Origin: Meconema thalassinum | Taxonomy: Eukaryota > Arthropoda > Insecta > Orthoptera > Tettigoniidae | Reading direction: 5' to 3' | NCBI GenBank assembly: GCA_946902985.2 | Contig: OX336393.1 | Span: 48,917,348 to 48,981,347, forward strand | Length of the DNA: 64,000 nt | Shown here: piece by piece, positions 31,068-43,465 of the stretch | Layout of the letters: the number at the start of each line of letters is the position of its first letter | Numbering within the stretch: the first letter of the stretch is position 1 | Notes under the pieces: model-generated | Database searches by the model: none | The model's input: only the letters and a program-made list of their open reading frames with translations | Told to the model about the DNA's origin: nothing | Position numbers and translations under genes: made by a program

Positions 31068-31145
31068 CAATTAGCTCAGTGGTAGAGCGTTAGCCTGTCG
31101 CTCAAATGCCTATGGTTCAAACCCGATCAGAGCTAGGTTTTTTGC
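31068..31145 (+). tRNA. tRNA-like sequence with A box, B box and T-run terminator (probable pseudogene)
   Basis: TTAGCTCAGTGGTAGAGC gives a perfect A box and D-arm. GGTTCAAACCC (about 31115) fits the B box. A run of six T follows at about 31137-31142, as a pol III terminator. The loop CTGTCGC would carry anticodon GTC (Asp) with U33 in place, but the anticodon, T and acceptor stems pair poorly, so a functional tRNA is unlikely. It may be a decayed tRNA or a SINE head. Confidence 0.4.
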
Positions 31146-31797
31146 TTGAAATGTTATATGTTTATTGTATTGTAATGACTCAGATGTTTTAAAATTAAGC
31201 GTTATATTGTGCATATTATGGTGTAAAATGTATATTTAATTAAAACATAATTCGCCAGCAGATTTACTCGAGACATCTAGCTGCCAAAAAGGTAACTGCA
31301 CGCAGACCTACTTATTAACTTCCAGATTTTATTGAAAAGTTTCTTCTTCTGGCCGCTAGAATGCACTCGCTCTGTTAGGATTATATTGTTCGATATTTCA
31401 CCACTAGATGTCACGACTAGTCTACGTGGGGCCCCAATGATTACTATACCATTGGCATTCTATGCGCATCGAATTTGAAGAAAGACAAGATGATACTACG
31501 ATACATTTTTACTTTTTATTTTAAAGGGTTTGTAACAGCCTATTGTGCGTTATTTGAAAATGTTAATTGAAGTAAAGAACAAAACGACTTCACATAGTAT
31601 CTGAACTCGACCGTTGGTGCTAGTTCAAGATATTAATTAATACTTTTATTTCAGCCAAATAGCAATCGAAAATATCCACATAGTTGGTATACACACGTCT
31701 CTGTAGGGTCAAGGAAAGATTTGTTAATTCATGCACAACCAGACGTGTAAAGACATGCCTCAACTCAAAGTTGGATGTTGCCCGCGTCAGGCCGATT
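31146..31797. other. no gene recognised
   Basis: No open frame or shared repeat seen. Confidence 0.35.
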
Positions 31798-32045
31798 ATG
31801 TAATAATAATAATAATAATAATGTTATTGGTTTTACGTCCCTTTTAACTACTGTTGCTTTTAGAGACGCCGGGGTGCCAGAATTTTGTCCCGAAGGGGAT
31901 CTTTAACGTGCCAGTAAATCTACTAACACGGCTCCCTCGCATTTGTGCACCCTCAAATGCCAGCTGACTGCGCCAGGATACGAACCTGAAACATACGGTC
32001 CAGCAAGCGAGAACGTTACCGCTGAGCCACGCCGCCAGTCCGGTC
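31798..32045 (-). mobile_element. SINE family S3, antisense copy, with (AAT)n tail
   Basis: The minus strand starts CCGGACTGGCGGCGTGGCTC (A-box-like) at 32045 and runs through CACGTTAAAGATCCCCTTCG to AAAAGGGACGTAAAACCAAT. A (TAA)n run at 31801-31822 is its 3' tail. Confidence 0.7.
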
Positions 32046-32333
32046 GATTATGTCTCCAGATCCATAACATTCTTTAGATACTTCTTATCTTTCTTTCTTC
32101 AATGATGGTAGCAGTTTTTATCTAGGTTGTGGCGTTTGGTAGAGGTAAATCGTTTCTAAGGTCTTCAACAAAGAATAGTTCTATTATACTCTTTTTGATA
32201 ATAACAAAGAGTTATAACTATACTCATACATTTAGGAGAAAGTAGGCTATATGTTCTTTACTGAACATCTTGTTGAATTTATGTTTGTTTTTCCTTTTAC
32301 GTTTTAGTATTTATTTTATTTCTAATTTTATTT

Positions 32334-33055
32334 TTGTATTTTTATTCTCATTTTCATTTTCATGTTAATGTTAATGTTAATGGTAAAGTTAATTTTAATT
32401 TTAATTTTAATTTTAATTTTAATTTTAATTTTAATTTTAGTTTTAGTTTTAATTTCAATTTCAATTTCAATTTCAATTTCAATTTCAATTTCAATTTCAA
32501 TTTTTATTTTTATTTTTATTTTTATTTTTATTTTTATTTTTATTTTTATTTTTATTTTTATTTTTATTTTTATTTTTATTTTTATTTTTATTTTTATTTT
32601 TATTTTTATTTTGAATTTTGAATTTTGAATTTTGAATTTTGAATTTTAAATTTTAAATTTTAAATTTTAAATTTTAAATTTTAAATTTTAAATTTTAAAT
32701 TTTAAATTTTAAATTTTAAATTTTAAATTTTAAATTTTTAAATTTTTAAATTTTTAAATTTTAAATTTTTAAATTTTTAAATTTTTAAATTTTTAAATTT
32801 TTAAATTTAAAAATTTTTAAAGTTAAAATTTTAAAGTTGAAAAATTTTTAGATTTTTAGATTTTAAATGTTTATATTTTAAAATTTAAACATTTTTTGAT
32901 TTTCAGATTTTTAGATTTTAAAATTTTAGTTTTTAAGATTTTTAGATTTTAAATTTTAAATTTTTTACATTTTAGATTTGTAAACTTTTAGAATTTTAGA
33001 TTTTAGTTTTTTTTAATACTTTTAAAATTTGTAGTTTTAATTTTTAGTTTTCATG
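32334..33055. repeat. compound simple-repeat tract with drifting unit
   Basis: Successive blocks: (TTTTAA)n about 32390-32440, (TTTCAA)n 32452-32500, (TTTTTA)n 32500-32612, (TTTTGAA)n 32612-32645, (TTTTAAA)n 32645-32735, (TTTTTAAA)n 32735-32815, then decaying T/A-rich sequence. Open frames of Phe-Asn or Ile-Leu repeats over it are artefacts of the 6-bp unit. Confidence 0.9.
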
Positions 33056-33064
33056 TGTTAAGTA

Positions 33065-33300
33065 TACACAAGCTATTGGCACAGCGGTCAAACTGCTCGC
33101 CATTCATCAATGCGGATCGGGTTCGATTCCAGGTTAATTGTGAGATCTCTGAAGGTTTGTGGTCACATTAGTAGTTCGGATTACACGTAAAAAGGTCTCG
33201 TGGTATTGGATCGGGAGATTAACAGTCACGTAAACTACAAGCTTCCTTCCATTTTACCTGAGGGTTCAAGTGCGGCTGGTGATTGAAGAAAGGCTCTCTC
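33065..33300 (+). mobile_element. tRNA-headed SINE, diverged
   Basis: AGCTATTGGCACAGCGGTCA (A box) and GATCGGGTTCGATTCCAGGT (B box, 33115-33135). The body has GTCTCGTGGTATTGGATCGG. No second copy in the window. Confidence 0.5.
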
Positions 33301-33806
33301 AGAATGTTTCCTCAGATACCGTATTTTCTCAATGTTATTTATCATCTTATTTAATATCAACATTTTGAAGTTTTGCAACAGTTATTTAGCGCATTTTCCC
33401 TGCATGACTGAGCCGAGCCACATGGTTTAGCCTGCGACATTGCTTTTCATTGTAGCAGCAAAAGGTGAAAGAATCAAGTCTTTCCAACCCCCTAAAATAT
33501 TTCTTATCAAGTAAAATTCATTCGGTGATGTTCAAGGAGGCTGAAACCACGTCCTTGTAGCTTTCTCTTCTTCCTTTGTCACTCTCCGATGAACTTTTAA
33601 TTCATATGTTTTGAATTTCTGTGAGAAGATTAAGAAGTGGAAGCTTCATATAATACGCTTATAATATTTATTTATTTGTTTGTTCAGTTTTGTGTTTTTT
33701 GTTTCGTTTCGCTTCTTGTTTTTGAATTTGTGTTTGTATTTGCTTCTGCATTTTAGATTTAATTTTTATTTTTATTTTTAACTTTACTTTTACTTTTATC
33801 ATTATT
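33301..33806. other. no gene recognised
   Basis: Ends in TTTTTATTTTTAACTTTACT low-complexity DNA next to the Helentron-like element. Confidence 0.35.
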
Positions 33807-35210
33807 AGCCTACTTTTCACAGTTTGCAAAAATGAGGAAAAGTAGACTTATGAGAACGATCCGGGCAAATGTGTGTCTGTCTGTCCTTCTGTCGGTCTGG
33901 TTGTGTGTGTGTCCCCAAACAACTCCTAAACGGATGCAGCAATCGAAACAAAATTTGGTAGGAGTAAAGATCTATACCTGAATATCTCAATGCCGTATTT
34001 GAAAATGATGTCAGTGCTACCAACTGCTGAAAAATCGCAATTGAAATTTGAGCTCCATGTTGGATATCTTGGAAGGTATGCATGGCAGCTATTCCAAAAT
34101 TGACAATCATATAGATAATAATAATTCAGTTTAATTTCCAGGAGGCTATACATGGCAGTGTTGCCAAAATGATTCTAAGCCTGCTGAAAAGTCCAATATT
34201 TAAATGCATATAACATCTACACTAATAATTGGATTTCATCCAAATTTCGTATGTAATACGTGAACATAAGCAGATATGACTGAGCATATTCTTTAGAGCT
34301 AAGAAGGGCTGCCAACTGATAGTAAATGTTCTCTCTATTTTCTTTATCCAAATACCAATATATCAGAAAGTATGCAAGCCGACAGCTTTAAATTATGCAC
34401 ACGTATAGTACCTGCCATTCTAGATTAATTTGGAGCAACTAATATACAGTACGTCAGTGCTACCAACATGATTCTAAGCCTGCTCATAGGATCAATTTTT
34501 AAATACATGTAACATCTATACTATCAATTAAATTACAACCAAATTTCGTATGTGGTATGTGTACCATAACAGATATGACTGTGCGTATTCTTAAGAGAAA
34601 CCAGGGCTGCCAACTGTTGATAAATGCTGTTAGTATTTTTTTACTCTAATATCAATATTTCAGAAAGTATGCAAGCCAACAGCTCTAAACTTTGCACACG
34701 TATAGCACCTGACATTCTAGATTAATTTGGAGTAACTAATATACGTCAGTGCTGCCAACATGATTCTAAGCCTGTTGATAGGTCCAATTTTAAAATACAT
34801 GTAACTTCTAAACTAACAGATGGATTTCATGCATAATTGGCACAACAAGAGATCAAAATATTTCAGATTATTTCTGACCAACACATGCATGGCATTGTAG
34901 CCAACATGATTTTATGCGTGCTGATAGATCCAATGTCTAACTGCATATGTAACGTCCATTCTATCCATTGGACTTCAAGCAAATTTTGTATTCTGTACCT
35001 TAATCGATGGAACTAAGAATGTATTCAGTAACCAGGGCTGCCAACTGAAGTGCTCTATTAGGCTACATTATACCAGGTATATTTCGAACTAATTTTGATA
35101 TTACCAACTTAATTTCGTCATTATTCTAGATAGGTCCATATAGATTAATCATTGGCATGAATTTTAATTTTAAGAAAAGTAGGCTCTTTAGTTCGTCACG
35201 GAACTTCTTG
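33807..35210 (-). mobile_element. Helentron-like (HINE-type) element, family B, copy 1
   Basis: On the minus strand it starts CAAGAAGTTCCGTGACGAAC, then GAGCCTACTTTTC, and ends in a hairpin with arms GCCTACTTTTC / GAAAAGTAGACT (33808-33848). The inside holds repeats of about 145 bp with TGTTGGCAGCACTGACGT-like cores. Flanked by A/T-rich DNA (AAAAA at the 5' side). No ORF. The mirror of 59661-61106. Confidence 0.75.
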
Positions 35211-35214
35211 TTTT

Positions 35215-35345
35215 TAGATTTTTATGTGGAATCCAAACCACAGGACATTGCATTTCACTCCGAAAATCATGCATTGAACGGGAATCGAACACGGTCTGCC
35301 TTGGTGAAAGGCTAACAGCTATTTTAAGATGTGGTATTTGTTTGG
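35215..35345 (-). mobile_element. SINE fragment (family S6), antisense
   Basis: GTGGAATCCAAACCACAGGA to GGGAATCGAACACGGTCTGC and CCTTGGTGAAAGGCTAACAGC matches 63660-63870, where the head is complete. This copy lacks the start of the tRNA head. Confidence 0.6.
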
Positions 35346-35486
35346 ATGCTATTCCTGAAAGGCAGTTAAAATACTGTATTTTCGTCAAATAGCATCATGA
35401 TATGGTAGCGAGCACTCTTCAGTTTAGCATTGGAACTTTCTTCATGTTGGTATATTTCCCGTACGTTTCGGTTTTAACGGTCCATA

Positions 35487-35905
35487 TGGAATGTCATATA
35501 TTTATGGCATGTAAAATAGCCTTCCACTAACTTCAATAGTGTGAAGCTAAAATGTGTAGGTTCGTCGCCAGGTGCTGGTTCGGTGGCATCTAGTAGCAAA
35601 GTTCACAGCTAGGTGACGTTGACGGTAGCATTTGGTAGCAAGAGTAGGAACTACTTGAAATAGATCGTCTGAAGTCCTTATCTGAATTACAGATAACACA
35701 CACTAATACAGCCATCACATTCTACACACAACCAAAATACACGGGGCTACAAGACCGCGTTGTTGCAGCCCCTAAACTGAGGAACCAAACGCAATGTATA
35801 AATCCCGAAGGGCTGAGAATCCAATTCGTGTACATAGGGTGATGGGGTGGACACACCAAAGTATACGGGGTGATGACCACGATGTCCCGGCCCCTATTGG
35901 CTAGT
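35487..35905 (+). mobile_element. SINE family S1 body plus tail
   Basis: ATATTTATGGCATGTAAAAT, GTGTGAAGCTAAAATGTGTA, GCATTTGGTAGCAAGAGTAG and the tail with CACACTAATACAGCCATCAC and ACACGGGGCTACAAGACCGC. A second tail-like unit (GTATACGGGGTGATGACCACG) follows. Confidence 0.55.
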
Positions 35906-36444
35906 GTCCTATGCTGCAGCGCAGGCTGTCTACATACAAGAAAGGTAAGTAGAAGCACGTAGCATATTAAAATATCACTTGCCATTGTGTTTATCCATTA
36001 TTTAACTGTGCGGATTCAATTCCATAGCGCGCATTGCCGCCAGCTCGCGGTATAATGCACGGCTATCATAGCCTACCTAGGGCAAGCAGGGGGTCATTTG
36101 ATCTTAATGTATGGTTAGAAAATTATCTCCATTAAAAGAATCTGCGAGAAAGCGCCATTGTCGCATAACAGTCGATTAGTGCTGTTCGAGAATTGCCTGT
36201 TGTTATGGTAACGTAGCCTAGGTGACGCCTTTCCGAGTTTACCCGTGTATTTTGAATGTAAACTGTTAATGTTATTGAATCGGTTGGAGCTCAAAAGTAT
36301 TAAGTCAGTTTTTATACTTTTCAGGAGGCAGATAAAACGTCATTGATATAACGCAACTTAATTAACACACTATATTAGTCATCTATGTTGTGAAGCAACT
36401 ATTCAGGTTATATTTGTGTTAGCGGAATATAAATTTTAATTTTA

Positions 36445-38290
36445 TGTTCGACCCTGACTACTATATGTCAGAAACTGTATCATAATGATGGTCATTATAA
36501 CACTATTTTTAGCCTATTTTTAATTTTGAAAAAATAGGCTTATGAGATCACCTTTTGTCCGTGTGTGTGTGTGTGTGTGTGAGAGAGGAGTGTGTGTGTG
36601 TGTCCCTAATAAAATCTAAACGGTTGGAGCGATTTCAATGAAACTCGGTAAGTTCATAGCACTATTCCCGGCGACCTCGACCGTGCCCTTCAAATTTTGT
36701 TACGTCTCACCAATCCAACATGGCGGCTGTGCGAAATATTTCACCAGCATTCAATATCTCCGAAACTATTCCCGATATCTCCCTGGAATTTTGCACGGTG
36801 ATAAAGGGAACTACTAGAAGTTCACCTATGTGACTTTTGAAAAACTGGTAACTACAAAACCATCATGGTGACCACGCGAATTTGCGACTTTTAAATAGAC
36901 GTTTCTCGCGATTTAACCCACCAAACGCAATAAAACTTGGTACAGTATATGTTTATACACATTGTAATGCACCGACATCTAACTTGATTCAATTGTTTTC
37001 ATAACCACAAGATGGCGGATGTGCGAAATATATAACAGGAATTCTATATCTCTGAAACTATTAGCGATATCACCCTGAAATTTTGTACGGAGATAAAGGG
37101 CACTACTGGAAGTTCATCTATAAGACTTTCAAAAACCGGTTAACTACAAAACGAACATGGCGGCCGAGCGAATTTGAAAATTTTAAATAGACCTTTCTCG
37201 CGATTTAATGTTCCTACCGCAATGAAATCTGGTACAGGAAATTTTTATACACATTGTAATACGCTGGTATCTAATTTAGTTCAATTGTTTACATGACTTC
37301 AGGATGGCGGCTTTGCGAATTTTAAAATTAAGTTTTTATTTCTTGTGTCGTAATCATGCGATCGATGTGAAAGGTTGAATAAAGAACCTACGCAATAATT
37401 TTCCTTTAATGGTACATGACTCTATGGCCTATACATTTAACAATCAAACATGGCGACCATCCGAAATATTTAGACGGCTCTGAATATCTACGAATCTATT
37501 ATAGCAATCAAGCTGAATCTTTTTATGTTCATAGGGGCTATGAACTTAAGTTCACCTATAGGACTTTAAATAACCTGGTGATCACAAATCCAACATGGCG
37601 GCGACGCGAATTATAAATATTCACATGGACGTTTCTCGCAATTTAACCATCCGAGTGCAGTGAAACTTGGTACAGTAAATCCTTATACGAATGTTAATCC
37701 AATGGCATCTAATTTATTTCAATTGTTTCCAATACCACAAGATGGCAGTTGTGTAAGATTTTAAAATCACCTTGTTACTTCTTTTGTTCTAATGATGCGA
37801 TTGAAGTTTGAATGCTACACGTACACAATAATCTTCATGTAACAGTACATAGCTCTAGGACATACATATATAAAATCCAACATGGCGACCATCCGAAGTA
37901 TTTAGTCGGTTCTCAATATCTACGAATCTATTACAGCAATCAAGCTGAAATTTTGTATGTAGATAGAGGCAATTAACATAAGTAGGATATATGAAATTAG
38001 GCTGTATAGCTCTTCACGGAACTACTTGTTCATTATGAAACAGTTTCTCCCACCAATCAGAGCTCAAGAAACAGTTGTTTGACCAATTAGGTGAGGATAG
38101 CAACGCATCTGCGCTGAGTTCCAAGGCCTTCTTAATTAAATTTCACTGCCTGGCCTAGTGTCATAGTGGGGCAATCGAGGAGGCCATGGTCAAATACAAG
38201 GTATTCTGTGCGTCCCATGCGCTCTGTTCAGTACATAAAACTGGTGAAATCTCGACAGATATTTATGAATATTTATGTTCGAACATAAAA
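36445..38290. repeat. family K repeat, interrupted by a Helentron-like element
   Basis: 36445-36510 and 38029-38290 together match, in inverted orientation, the uninterrupted sequence at about 58460-58800, and in part 59330-59420. Shared phrases: GTATCATAATGATGGTCATT, GAAACAGTTTCTCCCACCAA, TCGAGGAGGCCATGGTCAAA, TATGTTCGAACATAAA. No coding frame. Confidence 0.75.
36511..38028 (-). mobile_element. Helentron-like (HINE-type) element, family A, copy 4
   Basis: The minus strand begins CAAGTAGTTCCGTGAAGAGC and ends with the hairpin AAAAATAGGCT (36511-36540). Comparison with 59330-59420 shows the empty site GTTTCATAATGAAAAATAGT, so it entered between A residues (TT on the other strand). The inside has the same alternating repeats of about 145 bp. 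1518 bp long, no ORF. Confidence 0.8.
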
Positions 38291-38682
38291 TTGTTATAAT
38301 AATTATCGTCGAACTTAAACAGTCGTATGCAACTCGCTTATAATGGTAATTAAGACACTCGTATGGAAATTATAAAACTCGCATATGCTCTTTTTATAAA
38401 CATACTCGTGCCTTAATTATTGCATAATGTATTATTTCCAAATCAATTTTCAAAATTTGACTTTATGCCTTTCGATCCGTGGTCAGTTTAGTGCGGCATG
38501 AAGCCATTCAGAATGAATATTTTAGATGATATTTTATTTAAAAATGGATTTGCAACATAAAAACCACCTAAACCCTGTGCAAATGTAATTTACAATAGCG
38601 CTATAACACGCGGGAATCTTGCAGTGCAGCCAACATTAAGTACAGAATACGGCGCTGATAGACAGCAAGTCATTGACTTAAT

Positions 38683-41600
38683 GCTTTTCTCCTCTGATCG
38701 CACTACATGTAGCAGTTGTTTCTGGCTAAAACAGAAGGCTGACTCTATGCCGTTCCAAGGCCCTTGGGTCAATACTTCACAATACTATTTCTTCTATTAA
38801 ATGAACATCTCTGACTTCATGCTTTTCTCCTCTGATCGCACTACATGTAGCAGTTGTTTCTGGCTAAAACAGAAGGCTGACTCTATGCCGTTACAAGGCC
38901 CTTGGGTCAATACTTCACAATGCTATTTCTTCTATTAAATGAACATCTCTGACTTCATGCTTTTCTCCTCTGATCGCACTACATGTAGTAGTTGTTTCTG
39001 GCTAAAACAGAAGGCTGACTCTATGCCGTTACAAGGCCCTTGGGTCAATACTTCACAATGCTATTTCTTCAATTAAATGAACATCTCTGACTTCATGCTT
39101 TTCTCCTCTGATCGCACTACATGTAGCAGTGGTTTCTGGCTAAAACAGAAGGCTGACTCTATGCCGTTCCAAGGCCCTTGGGTCAATACTTCACAATACT
39201 ATTTCTTCTATTAAATGAACATCTCTGACTTAATGCTTTTCTCCTCTGATCGCACTACATGTAGCAGTTGTTTCTGGCTAAAACAGAAGGCTGACTCTAT
39301 GCCGTTCCAAGGCCCTTGGGTCAATACTTCACAATGCTATTTCTTCTATTAAATGAACATCTCTGACTTCATGCTTTTCTCCTCTGATCGCACTACATGT
39401 AGCAGTTGTTTCTGGCTAAAACAGAAGGCTGACTCTATGCCGTTCCAAGGCCCTTGGGTCAATACTTCACAATACTATTTCTTCTATTAAATGAACATCT
39501 CTGACTTAATGCTTTTCTCCTCTGATCGCACTACATGTAGCAGTTGTTTCTGGCTAAAACAGAAGGCTGACTCTATGCCGTTCCAAGGCCCTTGGGTCAA
39601 TACTTCACAATGCTATTTCTTCTATTAAATGAACATCTCTGACTTCATGCTTTTCTCCTCTGATCGCACTACATGTAGCAGTTGTTTCTGGCTAAAACAG
39701 AAGGCTGACTCTATGCCGTTCCAAGGCCCTTGGGTCAATACTTCACAATACTAATTCTTCCATTAAAAGAACATCTCTGACTTAATGCTTTTCTCCTCTG
39801 ATCGCACTACATGTAGCAGTGGTTTCTGGCTAAAACAGAAGGCTGACTCTATGCCGTTCCAAGGCCCTTGGGTCAATACTTCACAATGCTATTTCTTCTA
39901 TTAAATGAACATCTCTGACTTCATGCTTTTCTCCTCTGATCGCACTACATGTAGCAGTGGTTTCTGGCTAAAACAGAAGGCTAACTCTATGCCGTTCCAA
40001 GGCCCTTGGGTCAATACTTCACAATACTAATTCTTCCATTAAATGAACATCTCTGACTTAATGCTTTTCTCCTCTGATCGCACTACATGTAGCAGTGGTT
40101 TCTGGATTAAACAGAAGGCTGACTCTATGCCGTTCCAAGGCCCTTGGGTCAATACTTCACAATACTATTTCTTCTATTAAATGAACATCTCTGACTTCAT
40201 GCTTTTCTCCTCTGATCGCACTACATGTAGCAGTGGTTTCTGGCTAAAACAGAAGGCTGAATCTATGCCGTTCCAAGGCCCTTGGGTCAATACTTCACAA
40301 TACTAATTCTTCTATTAAATGAACATCTCTGACTTAATGCTTTTCTCCTCTGATCGCACTACATGTAGCAGTTGTTTCTGGCTAAAACAGAAGGCTGACT
40401 CTATGCCGTTCCAAGGCCCTTGGGTCAATACTTCACAATACTATTTCTTCTATTAAATGAACATCTCTGACTTAATGCTTTTCTCCTCTGATCGCACTAC
40501 ATGTAGCAGTGGTTTCTGGATTAAACAGAAGGCTGACTCTATGCGTTCCAAGGCCCTTGGGTCAATACTTCACAATACTAATTCTTCTATTAAATGAACA
40601 TCTCTGACTTCATGCTTTTCTCCTCTGATCGCACTACATGTAGCAGTGGTTTCTGGATTAAACAGAAGGCTGACTCTATGCCGTTCCAAGGCCCTTGGGT
40701 CAGTACTTCACAATACTATTTCTTCTATTAACTGAACATCTCTGACTTAATGCTTTTCTCCTCTGATCGCACTACATGTTGCAGTGGTTTCTGGATTAAA
40801 CAGAAGGCTGACTCTATGCCGTTACAAGGCCCTTGGGTCAATACTTCACAATACTATTTCTTCTATTAAATGAACATCTCTGACTTCATGCTTTTCTCCT
40901 CTGATCGCACTACATGTAGCAGTGGTTTCTGGATTAAACAGAAGGCTGACTCTATGCCGTTCCAAGGCCCTTGGGTCAATACTTCACAATATTATTTCTT
41001 CTATTAAATGAACATCTCTGACTTCATGCTTTTCTCCTCTGATCGCACTACATGTAGCAGTGGTTTCTGGATTAAACAGAAGGCTGACTCTATGCCGTTC
41101 CAAGGCCCTTGGGTCAATACTTCACAATACTATTTCTTCTATTAAATGAACATCTCTGACTTCATGCTTTTCTCCTCTGATCGCACTACATGTAGCAGTT
41201 GTTTCTGGCTAAAACAGAAGGCTGACTCTATGCCGTTCCAAGACCCTTGGGTCAATACTTCACAATGCTATTTCTTCTATTAAATGAACATCTCTGACTT
41301 AATGCTTTTCTCCTCTGATCGCACTACATGTAGCAGTGGTTTCTGGATTAAACAGAAGGCTGACTCTATGCCGTTCCAAGGCCCTTGGGTCAATACATCA
41401 CAATACTATTTCTTCTATTAAATGAACATCTCTGACTTAATGCTTTTCTCCTCTGATCGCACTACTTGTAGCAGTGGTTTCTGGATTAAACAGAAGGCTG
41501 ACTCTATGCCGTTCCAAGGCCCTTGGGTCAATACTTCACAATGCTATTTCTTCTATTAAATGAACATCTCTGACTTAATGCTTTTCTCCTCTGATCGCAC

Positions 41601-43242
41601 TACATGTAGCAGTGGTTTCTGGCTAAAACAGAAGGCTGACTCTATGCCGTTCCAAGGCCCTTGGGTCAATACTTCACAATACTAATTCTTCCATTAAATG
41701 AGCATCTCTGACTTAATGCTTTTCTCCTCTGATCGCACTACATGTAGCAGTGGTTTCTGGCTAAAACAGAAGGCTGACTCTATGCCGTTACAAGGCCCTT
41801 GGGTCAATACTTCACAATACTAATTCTTCTATTAAATGAACATCTCTGACTTAATGTTTTTCTCCTCTGATCGCACTACATGTAGCAGTGGTTTCTGGAT
41901 TAAACAGAAGGCTGACTCTATGCCGTTCCAAGGCCCTTGGGTCAATACTTCACAATACTATTTCTTCTATTAAATGAACATCTCTGACTTAATGCTTTTC
42001 TCCTCTGATCGCACTACATGTAGCAGTGGTTTCTGGATTAAACAGAAGGCTGACTCTATGCCGTTCCAAGGCCCTTGGGTCAATACTTCACAATGCTATT
42101 TCTTCTATTAAATGAACATCTCTGACTTAATGCTTTTCTCCTCTGATCGCACTACATGTAGCAGTGGTTTCTGGCTAAAACAGAAGGCTGACTCTATGCC
42201 GTTCCAAGGCCCTTGGGTCAATACTTCACAATACTAATTCTTCCATTAAATGAACATCTCTGACTTAATGCTTTTCTCCTCTGATCGCACTACATGTAGC
42301 AGTGGTTTCTGGCTAAAACAGAAGGCTGACTCTATGCCGTTCCAAGGCCCTTGGGTCAATACTTCACAATACTAATTCTTCTATTAAATGAACATCTCTG
42401 ACTTAATGCTTTTCTCCTCTGATCGCACTACATGTAGCAGTGGTTTCTGGCTAAAACAGAAGGCTGACTCTATGCCGTTACAAGGCACTTGGGTCAATAC
42501 TTCACAATACTATTTCTTCTATTAAATGAACATCTCTGACTTCATGCTTTTCTCCTCTGATCGCACTACATGTAGCAGTGGTTTCTGGCTAAAACAGAAG
42601 GCTGACTCTATGCCGTTCCAAGGCCCTTGGGTCAATACTTCACAATACTATTTCTTCTATTAAATGAACATCTCTGACTTCATGCTTTTCTCTTCTGATC
42701 GCACTACATGTAGCAGTGGTTTCTGGATTAAACAGAAGGCTGACTCTATGCCGTTCCAAGGCCCTTGGGTCAATACTTCACAATGCTATTTCTTCTATTA
42801 AATGAACATCTCTGACTTCATGCTTTTCTCCTCTGATCGCACTACATGTAGCAGTGGTTTCTGGATTAAACAGAAGGCTGACTCTATGCCGTTCCAAGGC
42901 CCTTGGGTCAATACTTCACAATACTATTTCTTCTATTAAATGAACATCTCTGACTTAATGCTTTTCTCCTCTGATCGCACTACATGTAGCAGTGGTTTCT
43001 GGATTAAACAGAAGGCTGACTCTATGCCGTTCCAAGGCCCTTGGGTCAATACTTCACAATGCTATTTCTTCTATTAAATGAACATCTCTGACTTAATGCT
43101 TTTCTCCTCTGATCGCACTACATGTAGCAGTGGTTTCTGGCTAAAACAGAAGGCTGACTCTATGCCGTTCCAAGGCCCTTGGGTCAATACTTCACAATGC
43201 TATTTCTTCTATTAAATGAACATCTCTGACTTAATGCTTTTC
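38683..43242. repeat. 138-bp satellite array, about 33 units
   Basis: The unit starts GCTTTTCTCCTCTGATCGCA. Successive starts at 38683, 38821, 38959 and 39097 are exactly 138 apart. The whole array keeps this phase except for one base lost near 40541. Each unit has the dyads CTACATGTAG and CCAAGGCCCTTGG and a TTCTG...CAGAA pair. Variants at fixed sites: TTG or TGG after GTAGCAG; GGCTAAA or GGATTAAA; TACTATTT, TGCTATTT or TACTAATT; CTTCAT or CTTAAT. All six frames are stopped in each unit, so it does not encode a repeat protein. Confidence 0.97.
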
Positions 43243-43245
43243 AGT

Positions 43246-43465
43246 TCCGACCGATTCTATTGGATTTACGTCCCTTTTTACAACTGTGGATTTTTGAGAC
43301 GCCAGGGTGCCAGAATTTTGCCCCGAAGGGGATCTTTAACGTTCCATTAAATCTACTGACACGGCTCCCTTGAATTGGCGCACCCTCAAATGCCAACTGG
43401 CCGCGCCAGGACTAAATCCTGCAATCTTGGGCACAGCAAGTTACCGCTGAGCCACGCAGCCAGGC
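43246..43465 (-). mobile_element. SINE family S3, antisense, at the satellite edge
   Basis: The minus strand has GCCTGGCTGCGTGGCTCAGC, then GTTAAAGATCCCCTTCGGGG and AAAAAGGGACGTAAATCCAA. It joins the last truncated satellite unit. Confidence 0.7.

Noticed and set aside
31068..31145. Functional tRNA-Asp (GTC)
   Set aside because: The acceptor, anticodon and T stems do not pair well enough, so it is kept only as a tRNA-like sequence.
32334..32628. Phe-Asn and Ile-Leu repeat proteins
   Set aside because: They arise from the 6-bp AT-rich simple repeat and have no start context or flanking coding signal.
38683..43242. CRISPR array or repeat protein gene
   Set aside because: Units abut without unique spacers, all frames contain stops, and the window is eukaryotic; it is a satellite.
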